A stretch of DNA of 5,986 nt from Flavobacteriales bacterium UBA6165 (GTDB lineage Bacteria > Bacteroidota > Bacteroidia > Flavobacteriales_D > Crocinitomicaceae), in assembly GCA_002422285.1 (NCBI GenBank), contig DIUF01000106.1, forward strand, positions 1 through 5,986, given 5' to 3'. A program made the position numbers and the translations under genes. A model generated the notes under the pieces. The model did not search any database, had not been told where the DNA came from, and was given only the letters and a program-made list of their open reading frames with translations. Numbering within the stretch: the stretch's first letter is position 1; each line of letters opens with the position of its first letter. Shown here in pieces: positions 1-5,547 of the stretch.

Positions 1-473
1 TTAACGCCCTCTTTGTGAACATGGGTTTTATCTACTTTTACGCTAATGTGTTTTTTGGAGGTAAAGAACATATTGGCTTTTTTAAATAAGCCGGGTGTTT
101 GGCCTGATGGATTCTCGGCATCATCAATTACTGAGGCACGAATGAGCAACATTTCGAAAAGTGTTTCAAGGTCTTCTGAGCTGAGTTTTTGTCCAGAAAA
201 ATAGTTGTACTCCAATTGTTCATTCAACATTCTCACGTGTCGAACAAGCGCTTTTTTGCGTTTGCTGAGTTTGTGTTTTTGGTAATATTGAATGGTGTTG
301 TTGGTAATAAAATCGGCTGTTCTGCGCGTCTTTTCAAGATTGATTTTTCCATCGTTTGTGAGTTCAAGCACCTCTTTTGGAACATCGTCGAATATCAATA
401 CGCCTCGTTCGATTTGTCCAAAGCTAAGTGAGCAAACAATCGTCCCAAACAATATGGTGAACTTACGTTTCAT
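1..473 (-). CDS. Secreted protein of unknown function, N-terminal part (3' end beyond window)
   Basis: An open frame of 157 codons runs leftward from an ATG at 473-471 with no stop before the window edge, so the C-terminus is missing. The protein starts MKRKFTILFG and has a classical signal peptide: basic residues 2-4, a hydrophobic stretch at 5-18, and a likely signal peptidase I site after Gly19 (SFG|Q). Cys14 sits inside the hydrophobic stretch but does not make a proper lipobox. The mature part is charged and looks mainly helical. It has a Lys/Arg-rich patch at about 66-81 (KHKLSKRKKALVRHVRM), then an acidic segment at about 98-119 and a second basic stretch towards the edge. I do not recognise a family. 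It is likely exported to the periplasm or envelope. It is divergent from the beta-barrel gene at 564, with a shared 90-bp promoter region. The start is supported by the signal peptide and by a promoter-like box just upstream. Confidence 0.75.
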   Translation of the reverse strand, partial: MKRKFTILFGTIVCSLSFGQIERGVLIFDDVPKEVLELTNDGKINLEKTRRTADFITNNTIQYYQKHKLSKRKKALVRHVRMLNEQLEYNYFSGQKLSSEDLETLFEMLLIRASVIDDAENPSGQTPGLFKKANMFFTSKKHISVKVDKTHVHKEGV

Positions 474-481
474 AGATGTTG

Positions 482-511
482 TAAAAGTAGCGATTTCAAG
501 TCTATGACGAA
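482..511 (-). promoter_or_regulatory. Candidate Bacteroidota promoter for the leftward secreted-protein gene
   Basis: Read on the minus strand, TTCG (511-508) and TACTTTTA (489-482) are separated by 18 bases. Each differs by one base from the TTTG / TAnnTTTG consensus of the Bacteroidota primary sigma factor. The predicted transcript would start very close to the ATG at 473, giving almost no leader. The spacing is slightly short and both boxes are imperfect, so this is tentative. Confidence 0.33.
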
Positions 512-516
512 TCTCA

Positions 517-547
517 TTTGTTACTTTCGTTTTTTCCGTTAGCTTTG
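517..547 (+). promoter_or_regulatory. Bacteroidota-type promoter for the beta-barrel protein gene
   Basis: TTTG (517-520) and TAGCTTTG (540-547) are separated by 19 bases, an exact match to the TTTG-N19-21-TAnnTTTG pattern known for Bacteroidota housekeeping promoters. The expected transcription start is near 554, leaving a leader of about 10 nt before the ATG at 564. No Shine-Dalgarno sequence is present, as is usual in this phylum. Confidence 0.72.
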
Positions 548-563
548 AACCAAAATTAGAATT

Positions 564-1145
564 ATGAAGAAGATACTATTCATTTTGTTCGCCTTAAATT
601 TGGTTTTTAATGGTGTGGCACAGGAGGAGAATATCCGTCGATTTAGAATTGAAATTGAACCCAACAGCTTTTTTCAGAAGGGTGTTTCAGGTTCTGTTTT
701 TTATACTTTTGACAAAAAAGGACTTTGGAGTGTGGGCGCATATTCAGCCACTTTGGATTTGCCTAAATGGACACTTGATCGTGTCTTTACTGGTGTAGAC
801 AAGAATTCGTCAGAAGCACGATTGGGTTTTCAGGCTTCAGCGTCTTTGCGCTATAAGATCAAACTGTTTTGTGCTTATGAGAGTAATCCCTATGTAGGAC
901 TCATGCTGGGTTGGCAGTATTTTGATGTAAATCAGTCGCCATTGCCCGACCCTGTTCGCTTAAGCACTTTTTTAATTACGCCAAATGTGGGTTATGAATT
1001 CTATTTGTATAACCAACAGTTGTATATCAATCCGCAGTTGCGTTTTGTGCTCTATGCTGGTCAAGAGTCAGATACACCGCTAAGACCTGAAGCCGTGGGT
1101 AATTTTTTCTTGTTGCCACAAGTTATTGTTGGGTTTAAGTTTTAG
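564..1145 (+). CDS. Small outer-membrane beta-barrel-like protein
   Basis: A 193-residue exported protein. Residues 1-19 form a signal peptide (MKK, hydrophobic core, likely cleavage VA|Q after Ala19). The rest is a run of predicted amphipathic beta strands with alternating polar and aromatic or hydrophobic residues, roughly at 25-33, 41-50, 54-64, 84-105, 109-121, 131-148, 151-166 and 177-193. Turns are rich in Gly, Asn, Asp and Pro. The final residues (VIVGFKF) end in Phe, the typical C-terminal signal of outer-membrane barrels assembled by the BAM machinery. Strand count and length fit an eight-stranded barrel of the OmpA/OmpW/PorT-like kind; I cannot name the exact family or a ligand. Start choice rests on the signal peptide and on the promoter immediately upstream. 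It appears monocistronic: the next gene is 213 bp away and has its own promoter. A secreted non-barrel beta protein is the main alternative. Confidence 0.8.
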   Translation: MKKILFILFALNLVFNGVAQEENIRRFRIEIEPNSFFQKGVSGSVFYTFDKKGLWSVGAYSATLDLPKWTLDRVFTGVDKNSSEARLGFQASASLRYKIKLFCAYESNPYVGLMLGWQYFDVNQSPLPDPVRLSTFLITPNVGYEFYLYNQQLYINPQLRFVLYAGQESDTPLRPEAVGNFFLLPQVIVGFKF

Positions 1146-1225
1146 GTGCCACGCTTTATAGTCTTTAGTTTTACTAATGCGCCTGCTTTGCCCTTCCCCT
1201 TACCGAGGAACACAAGTTTCGAGGT

Positions 1226-1298
1226 CAGGCAAGTTGCGGTTAGAATAAAACAAGATTTTTGTTAATGATACTTCGTTTTTCTTGCCTGTTCTATTCTA
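1226..1298. repeat. Two overlapping, interleaved inverted repeats
   Basis: Repeat A is CAGGCAAG at 1226-1233 with CTTGCCTG at 1281-1288, 8 of 8 paired. Repeat B is TAGAATAAAACA at 1241-1252 with TGTTCTATTCTA at 1287-1298, 11 of 12 paired. The order is A, B, A', B', with A' and B' sharing two bases. There is no U-run directly after either right arm, so neither is a textbook intrinsic terminator. Confidence 0.55.
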
Positions 1299-1305
1299 GT
1301 ATTGG

Positions 1306-1338
1306 TTTGTTAAACTAGTACTATTTTCATTACTTTTG
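1306..1338 (+). promoter_or_regulatory. Bacteroidota-type promoter for the methionine sulfoxide reductase operon
   Basis: TTTG (1306-1309) and TACTTTTG (1331-1338) are separated by 21 bases and match the phylum consensus at both boxes. Transcription would start near 1345, giving a leader of about 14 nt before the ATG at 1359. A short inverted repeat, CTAGT (1296-1300) and ACTAG (1314-1318), is centred on the -33 box and might be an operator. Confidence 0.68.
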
Positions 1339-1358
1339 AATTCTAATTTCTCATCATT

Positions 1359-1844
1359 ATGGCCGACATCATTTCTGTGTTTGAGCACGATTCCAAAGAA
1401 GAAAAATACCATGCGCTATATCCGCAACTTGAAGCTTTGATTGCCCCAGAGTCTGACTTGGTTGCAAATCTTTCCAATATTGCAGCGGCTTTAACTGAGG
1501 TCTTTGGTTGGTTGTGGACAGGCTTTTATTTGGTTAAAGACGACGAGCTTGTTCTGGGGCCATTTCAGGGGCCAGTTGCTTGCACACGAATTGGAAAGGG
1601 CAAAGGAGTTTGCGGCACGGCTTGGGCTTCTGGCGCGGTTCAGGTTGTTCCTAATGTGGAGGCTTTTGATGGTTATATTTCTTGTAGTTCATACACGCGT
1701 TCGGAGATTGTTATTCCGCTTTTTAAACACGCTGAGGTTGTGGCCGTATTGGATATCGACAGTGAAAAATTGGATGATTTTGACGCTGTGGATGTGCGTG
1801 AATTGAGTAAAATTTGTCGCCTGATTGAAACGAAATGGGCTTAA
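1359..1844 (+). CDS. msrC: Free methionine-(R)-sulfoxide reductase (GAF-domain fRMsr)
   Basis: This 161-residue cytosolic enzyme reduces free L-methionine-(R)-sulfoxide to methionine using thioredoxin-type reductant, part of oxidative damage repair and methionine salvage. It is a single GAF domain (about residues 20-160) and the usual length for the family. Recognisable blocks are TGFYLVKDDELVLGPFQG (54-71), VACTRI (73-78), GKGVCGTA (81-88), FDGYISCSS (103-111), SEIVIPL (115-121) and VLDIDS (130-135). Cys75, Cys85 and Cys109 have the same spacing (10 and 24 residues) as the three redox cysteines I recall for E. coli YebR/MsrC, and Glu116 and the DxD at 132-134 fit its substrate pocket. All key residues are present, so it should be active rather than a GAF sensor. 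The start is backed by the promoter upstream. It overlaps the downstream lipoprotein gene by 10 bp, implying co-transcription and translational coupling. Confidence 0.93.
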   Translation: MADIISVFEHDSKEEKYHALYPQLEALIAPESDLVANLSNIAAALTEVFGWLWTGFYLVKDDELVLGPFQGPVACTRIGKGKGVCGTAWASGAVQVVPNVEAFDGYISCSSYTRSEIVIPLFKHAEVVAVLDIDSEKLDDFDAVDVRELSKICRLIETKWA

Positions 1845-3421
1845 GGTTTTTTCTGTATTCTTTCTTCGGCCTGCTTGTTTGGGGTTGTGCTCAAGTTCGT
1901 CCTTTGGAGGGAGGGGTAAAAGATGAGCAAGCTCCAAAACCCAATATGCAGAAGGCAAGTCCGGCGCAAGCATCAACCAATGTGCGTCCAGAGAAAATTC
2001 GTATTCCTTTTGATGAATATATCAAACTCAACAACCCCACCAAAAACATTTCAGTTGTGCCTGAACTGCCAACCAAACCCAAATATGAGGTGAAGGGCAG
2101 GGACTTGATTATTACCTTGAACGCTTCGGAACTATTAGACAACACAACCTATTCTTTCGTGTTCAATCGCGCCATTTCTGACATGAATGAGGGCAACGAC
2201 ACTACTTTTACTTATGTTTTTTCTACAGGCCCATTTATTGATTCGCTTAGTCATTCGGTTTTGTTGATTGATGCCGAAACGCTTAGCCCGGTGTCAAACG
2301 CAATGGTTGGGTTGTTTGTGCCTTCAGACACGCTTGACCCCTATACACAAAAACCGAGATACTTGGCTCAAACCAGCAAAGATGGGCAAGCTGTTTTTGA
2401 TTATTTGGGTCAACAAGATTTTGTGGTTTTTGCCTATGATTTGAAGGGTTCTTCCAAGTTGAGTCCAGATTCACCGATTGCTTTTCGAACAGGCTTATTG
2501 GTTTTGGATACACTACGTAAAATAGACACGCTGTTTATGTTTGTGCCCGAAGCACAGGTGTTGAAAGGCCGTGTTTTAAATAAGCGCATTGATTTTCCTG
2601 GGCGCATTGGAGTTCGTGCGAATTTTGTGTTTTCGCCAGAAGATGTGATTATTCAATCTGATGACCAAAGGATTAGTTTTTTGGTGGAGGAAACAGGTTA
2701 TTCTGATTCTGCTGTCTTTTGGATTCGTGCTAGTGAAAACACCAACTACGATGTCTTAATTCCTTTTCAGGATACCGTACTCAACGCGAAAGTGTCAACG
2801 CGAAAGATGAATGAGAAAAAATCAGTCTATGCGGATAACTTGATAAAAGATGAGTTGGCTATTCTCGATACACTTACCTTGTTTTTCGACTTCCCCATTT
2901 TGAATATTGTGCCGGCAAATTTTTCCATAACCCAGGGCGATGAAACGTTTGAAGCGTATGCTTTGCAGGTTCACAATCACAGGACGCTTAAGTTGGTGGG
3001 CGAGTTTAAACCCGATTTGGTTTATCAAGTTTCTGTTTTGCCGAATGCTATTCAGTTCTATGATGAGTCGCTTTATGCCGACAGCATTCAATTTTCCTTC
3101 AAACGACTCGGAGTCAATAAATACGCCAATTTAGAGTTGGTCCTCGAGGATAAACCAGATGTGCCAATGCTTGTTCATCTCATAAGTAACGGCAAAATTG
3201 TCAGCCAAAAAAGTGTTTCGGCCAATCAAGAATCTCTCTTTTTTGAGTTGCTGCCTCCTGGCGAATACATGGTGAAGGTGGTTTTGGATTTGAATGAAAA
3301 TGGGGCATGGGATACTGGCTCTTGGGTTTCTAGAACACAACCAGAATCAGTGATTTGGTTTCGCCAAACGTTTACTTTGCGTGCCAATTGGGATACAAAA
3401 CAGCCATTAGGATTTCAATAA
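1835..3421 (+). CDS. Envelope lipoprotein with N-terminal SbsA-type Ig-like (Big_5) domain
   Basis: A 528-residue protein. Residues 1-17 are a lipoprotein signal, with the acylated residue most likely Cys18 (LVWGC|AQ); Trp at -2 is unusual for a lipobox. The segment CAQVRPLEGGVKDEQAPKP resembles the CA...P.GGPKD..PP start of a widespread Bacteroidota lipoprotein family. Residues about 31-131 form an Ig-like domain of the Big_5/SbsA type (IRIPFDEYIKLNN, LIITLNASELLDNTTYSF, FTYVFSTG). The middle (about 132-425) is beta-rich, with a carboxypeptidase-regulatory-like fold possible at 140-200. Residues about 430-528 form a conserved-looking terminal domain with PPGEYMVKVVLDLNENGAWDTG (474-495) and LRANW (515-519), where the Asp/Asn cluster could bind calcium. 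No catalytic motif is visible, so a structural or surface role is likely. The start overlaps the preceding gene by 10 bp; the signal peptide begins directly at this Met, which supports it. Confidence 0.85.
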   Translation: MGLRFFLYSFFGLLVWGCAQVRPLEGGVKDEQAPKPNMQKASPAQASTNVRPEKIRIPFDEYIKLNNPTKNISVVPELPTKPKYEVKGRDLIITLNASELLDNTTYSFVFNRAISDMNEGNDTTFTYVFSTGPFIDSLSHSVLLIDAETLSPVSNAMVGLFVPSDTLDPYTQKPRYLAQTSKDGQAVFDYLGQQDFVVFAYDLKGSSKLSPDSPIAFRTGLLVLDTLRKIDTLFMFVPEAQVLKGRVLNKRIDFPGRIGVRANFVFSPEDVIIQSDDQRISFLVEETGYSDSAVFWIRASENTNYDVLIPFQDTVLNAKVSTRKMNEKKSVYADNLIKDELAILDTLTLFFDFPILNIVPANFSITQGDETFEAYALQVHNHRTLKLVGEFKPDLVYQVSVLPNAIQFYDESLYADSIQFSFKRLGVNKYANLELVLEDKPDVPMLVHLISNGKIVSQKSVSANQESLFFELLPPGEYMVKVVLDLNENGAWDTGSWVSRTQPESVIWFRQTFTLRANWDTKQPLGFQ

Positions 3422-3522
3422 ATCAATATATAAAAAACCGCTTTTCGTCATGTTGTGTGTAATCGGTTGAAATAAGCTTTACCTTTGCGATAGCCTATAT
3501 TGGTGTTATTTATTTTTTATTT
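3422..3522 (+). promoter_or_regulatory. Desaturase promoter and leader (boxes at 3456-3487)
   Basis: This 101-bp gap contains TACCTTTG at 3480-3487, an exact TAnnTTTG box. TGTG at 3456-3459, 20 bases upstream, is one mismatch from the TTTG -33 element. Transcription would start near 3494, giving an AT-rich leader of about 29 nt before the ATG at 3523. The desaturase can therefore be transcribed independently of the lipoprotein operon. No stem with a U-run is seen after the lipoprotein stop, so some read-through is possible. Confidence 0.58.
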
Positions 3523-4614
3523 ATGGAGTACTTGAAATTAACCAAACGAGATGAATTCTCGAAAGAACTAACCCGCCGCGTTGAAGAATTTTTAAAAACC
3601 AATGACATACGTAAAGAAGGTCGTTGGAGAATTTTCACCAAAGTTCCAGTTTTACTTGGTATTTATTTTGTCCCTTACATCCTTGTTTTGACAGGTGTTT
3701 TTGAAGGTTTTTGGGCCGTTGCACTGTCAGGAGTATTGATGGGTTTAGGCATGGCTTTTATTGGTCTTGCTGTTATGCACGATGCTGTTCACGGCGCTTT
3801 TGCAAAAAGAAATTGGGTCAACAAACTCATGGGATACACTATGGAAATGTTGGGTGGAAGTAGCTTGACATGGAAAATCCAGCACAATGTATTGCACCAC
3901 AGCTTTACCAATGTGCATGGTTTAGATGAGGACATCAATCCTCCTCCGTTTTTGCGTTTCACCCCTGATGCTCCTCTTAAAAAAGTGCACAGATTTCAAG
4001 CTTTTTTCGCATGGTTTTTCTATGGTTTGATGACCTTTATGTGGGTTACGACGAAGAACTTTACTGAATTGAAGCGCTACAAAGAAATGAATTTGTTACA
4101 TGCCCAAGGCACAACTTACCGTCGTGAAATGACCAAGTTGATCATAGGCAAGATCTTGTATTTGTTTTATCTAGTTGCTATTCCGATTATGTTTACCAAT
4201 GTGATTTGGTGGCATTGGATTATCGCTTTTACCCTGCTTCATTTTGTTTGTGGTTTGGTCTTGGCATTCGTGTTTCAATGTGCTCACGTTATTCCTGAAA
4301 CGGAATTCGTTACACACGCCTCTCACGATGAAACCAATCCAGAACAAAGCTGGGCAGTGCACCAATTGGCAACAACGGCGAATTTTGAAAACTGGAATAA
4401 AGTGTTGACTTGGTTTGTGGGCGGATTGAATCACCAAATTGAACACCATTTGTTCCCTGAAATTTCACATGTTCACTATCCAAGGATTTCGAAAATTGTG
4501 AAACAGACTGCTGAGGAATTTGGTTATGCCTACAACTACCACCGTACGTTTGTTGGTGCGATTGTAGCTCACTTGCGCTTGCTTAATCGTTTGGGTCAGC
4601 CAATCAAGGCATAG
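3523..4614 (+). CDS. Membrane fatty acid desaturase, front-end/acyl-lipid type
   Basis: A 363-residue integral membrane di-iron enzyme that inserts a double bond into fatty acyl chains of membrane lipids or acyl-CoA, using O2 and an external electron donor. The three histidine boxes are intact: HDAVH (86-90), HNVLHH (121-126) and QIEHH (305-309). Glutamine at the start of the third box is typical of front-end (Delta-5/6, linoleoyl-CoA-like) desaturases of the COG3239 group rather than stearoyl-type Delta-9 enzymes. His255 and His280 are further candidate ligands. Hydrophobic segments fall at about 41-60, 63-85, 157-176, 208-225 and 230-252, giving the usual four-helix layout with the histidines on the cytoplasmic side. 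There is no fused cytochrome b5 domain, unlike many eukaryotic front-end enzymes, so a separate ferredoxin or b5-like donor is needed. It has its own promoter. Its last 11 bp overlap the convergent tlyA gene. Regioselectivity cannot be read from sequence. Confidence 0.92.
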   Translation: MEYLKLTKRDEFSKELTRRVEEFLKTNDIRKEGRWRIFTKVPVLLGIYFVPYILVLTGVFEGFWAVALSGVLMGLGMAFIGLAVMHDAVHGAFAKRNWVNKLMGYTMEMLGGSSLTWKIQHNVLHHSFTNVHGLDEDINPPPFLRFTPDAPLKKVHRFQAFFAWFFYGLMTFMWVTTKNFTELKRYKEMNLLHAQGTTYRREMTKLIIGKILYLFYLVAIPIMFTNVIWWHWIIAFTLLHFVCGLVLAFVFQCAHVIPETEFVTHASHDETNPEQSWAVHQLATTANFENWNKVLTWFVGGLNHQIEHHLFPEISHVHYPRISKIVKQTAEEFGYAYNYHRTFVGAIVAHLRLLNRLGQPIKA

Positions 4615-5362
4615 TCCTCATATTATTCCGCGTAAAACACGCTAAAAACTCTTTGTTACCATCTCCACCTAAAATGGGTGAGGGAATGATGCTTTTTGGT
4701 TCTAAAGCCAAGGTTTTTGCTCTTGTTTGAATGCGTTGGATCACTTCATCATAAAGTTTTTCCTCCACAACAATTCCTTTGCTGTTCAATTTGCCTTTGC
4801 CCACCTCGAATTGTGGCTTGATTAAGGCAATGACTTGGGCTTCAGGTTTGAGAAATTCGGTGAGATGAGGCAGTACTTTTTCCAATGAAATGAAAGAAAC
4901 ATCAATCACACAGAGGTCAACGGGTTCTGGAATTTTTTTGGTGTCCAAGTCTCTCACATGGGTTTTTTCCAAATTCACCACCCGTGGATCTGCTTTGATT
5001 TTATCTACCAATTGTCCGTGACCCACATCTACACAAAACACTTTTTTGGCCTTTTGGCGCAACAAAACCTCGGTAAACCCACCCGTTGACGCGCCGACAT
5101 CCATACAAACAAAGTCTTCTGGACGAACGGAAAAAGCTTCCAAGGCCGTTAAAAGTTTTAAGGCGCCCCGCGAAACCCAAGGCAAATCTTCTTGCAACAA
5201 TACAATTTCTGAGCTATGTGGATAGGTTTTTCCGGGCTTGGTAACAATGACGCCATCTACCTGAACCTGAGCCGATTCTATCAACGACTTGGCGCGCTCA
5301 CGTGAAGCTGCCAATCCGCGTTTCAACAAAATTTTGTCTAAGCGCTCTTCCTGCAATTCCAT
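4604..5362 (-). CDS. tlyA: TlyA-family rRNA (cytidine-2'-O)-methyltransferase
   Basis: A 252-residue cytosolic SAM-dependent enzyme. Known TlyA proteins methylate the 2'-OH of cytidine in 23S rRNA (C1920), and long forms also 16S rRNA (C1409). Residues about 6-60 are an S4 RNA-binding domain (RLDKILLKRGLAASRERAKS, VQVDG). The linker and motif PWVSRGALKL (61-70) follow, then an FtsJ/RrmJ-like Rossmann domain with DVGASTGGFT (88-97) binding SAM, VDVGHGQL (111-118), VIDVSFISL (152-160) and IKPQFEVGK (181-189), ending in KEFL (237-240). Lys69, Asp154, Lys182 and Glu238 fit the K-D-K-E catalytic set of RrmJ-like enzymes. Length is slightly below the common 265-275 residues. The family is often called haemolysin, but the visible motifs support an RNA methyltransferase. 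Its stop lies inside the end of the desaturase gene. The ATG at 5362 puts the S4 domain at the usual distance from the start. Confidence 0.93.
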   Translation of the reverse strand: MELQEERLDKILLKRGLAASRERAKSLIESAQVQVDGVIVTKPGKTYPHSSEIVLLQEDLPWVSRGALKLLTALEAFSVRPEDFVCMDVGASTGGFTEVLLRQKAKKVFCVDVGHGQLVDKIKADPRVVNLEKTHVRDLDTKKIPEPVDLCVIDVSFISLEKVLPHLTEFLKPEAQVIALIKPQFEVGKGKLNSKGIVVEEKLYDEVIQRIQTRAKTLALEPKSIIPSPILGGDGNKEFLACFTRNNMRTMP

Positions 5363-5377
5363 GCCTGCAAAGAAAAT

Positions 5378-5407
5378 AAAAACTATTTTTTCTACAAGTG
5401 AAACAAA
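5378..5407 (-). promoter_or_regulatory. Candidate promoter for tlyA
   Basis: On the minus strand TTTG (5407-5404) is followed after 18 bases by TAGTTTTT (5385-5378), one mismatch from TAnnTTTG. Transcription would start about 10 nt before the ATG at 5362. The spacing is one base shorter than usual and the region is generally T-rich on this strand, so a chance match is possible. Confidence 0.33.
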
Positions 5408-5520
5408 GTGATTCTTCGCAATAATTTATACCAAAATTGAAATTGCGGAAATCAATTTGCAATTCTCCTCAAATGATTTTATCGTATTTCAAAACAAAGT
5501 GCCTATAACTCAAATATAGC

Positions 5521-5528
5521 TATCTTCG
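5521..5528 (+). promoter_or_regulatory. Candidate -7 box for the dCMP deaminase gene
   Basis: TATCTTCG is one mismatch from TAnnTTTG and sits 19 bases before the ATG at 5548, the same arrangement as the clearer promoters at 540-547 and 1331-1338. No good TTTG element is seen 19-21 bases upstream, so only the -7 box is called. Confidence 0.42.
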
Positions 5529-5547
5529 CACCTCATTTTTACGCTTC

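Larger units (their letters stand above)
1146..1358. other. Intergenic region with GC-rich core and interleaved inverted repeats
   Basis: No convincing open frame lies here. Positions 1181-1240 are about 57% G+C, clearly richer than the AT-rich flanks, and include a pyrimidine-rich run at about 1186-1203. CAGGCAAG (1226-1233) is a perfect reverse complement of CTTGCCTG (1281-1288). TAGAATAAAACA (1241-1252) matches the reverse complement of TGTTCTATTCTA (1287-1298) at 11 of 12 positions. The two pairings interleave, so in RNA they would form either a pseudoknot or mutually exclusive hairpins. The sequence could be a structured 3' UTR of the upstream gene, a small RNA, or an operator region. 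Only the last third (1306-1358) is clearly the promoter and leader of the next gene. Confidence 0.5.
5363..5547. other. AT-rich divergent intergenic region between tlyA and dCMP deaminase
   Basis: The 185 bp between the two divergent starts contain no open frame of note. Besides candidate promoters at each end there is an AT-rich imperfect inverted repeat. AATTGC (5441-5446) pairs with GCAATT (5459-5464), and AAATTG (5434-5439) can alternatively pair with CAATTT (5453-5458). The centre has no recognisable RNA gene or riboswitch. Confidence 0.45.

Noticed and set aside
189..431. Plus-strand open frame of 80 codons over the left-edge gene
   Set aside because: It lies entirely opposite the minus-strand secreted-protein frame, which has a proper signal peptide and start. 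Its own product has no coherent features and no promoter.
426..434. Cys14 of the left-edge protein as a lipoprotein acylation site
   Set aside because: The residues before it (TIV) do not make a good lipobox, and a signal peptidase I site after Gly19 fits better.
1165..1177. TTAGT-TTT-ACTAA as a terminator for the barrel gene
   Set aside because: The stem has only five mostly A-T pairs and no following U-run, so it is too weak to call.
1359..1844. GAF-domain sensor or regulator
   Set aside because: All three cysteines and the surrounding motifs of the catalytic fRMsr family are present, and there is no output domain.
1689..1976. Minus-strand open frame of 95 codons across the msrC-lipoprotein junction
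   Set aside because: Both plus-strand genes there have clear family motifs in the other frames. The antisense product shows no recognisable domain.
2822..3091. Minus-strand open frame of 89 codons inside the lipoprotein gene
   Set aside because: It is a shadow of the lipoprotein frame, which continues through it to a conserved C-terminal domain.
4171..4449. Minus-strand open frame of 92 codons inside the desaturase gene
   Set aside because: It lies opposite conserved desaturase sequence and just before the QxxHH box, with no start context or product features of its own.
4604..5362. Haemolysin or cytotoxin
   Set aside because: This is the historical name for TlyA. The S4 domain and RrmJ-like SAM and catalytic motifs indicate rRNA methylation.
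5511..5518. Minus-strand TATATTTG as a tlyA promoter
   Set aside because: It matches the -7 consensus but is about 150 bp from the tlyA start, with no TTTG element at the right distance upstream.
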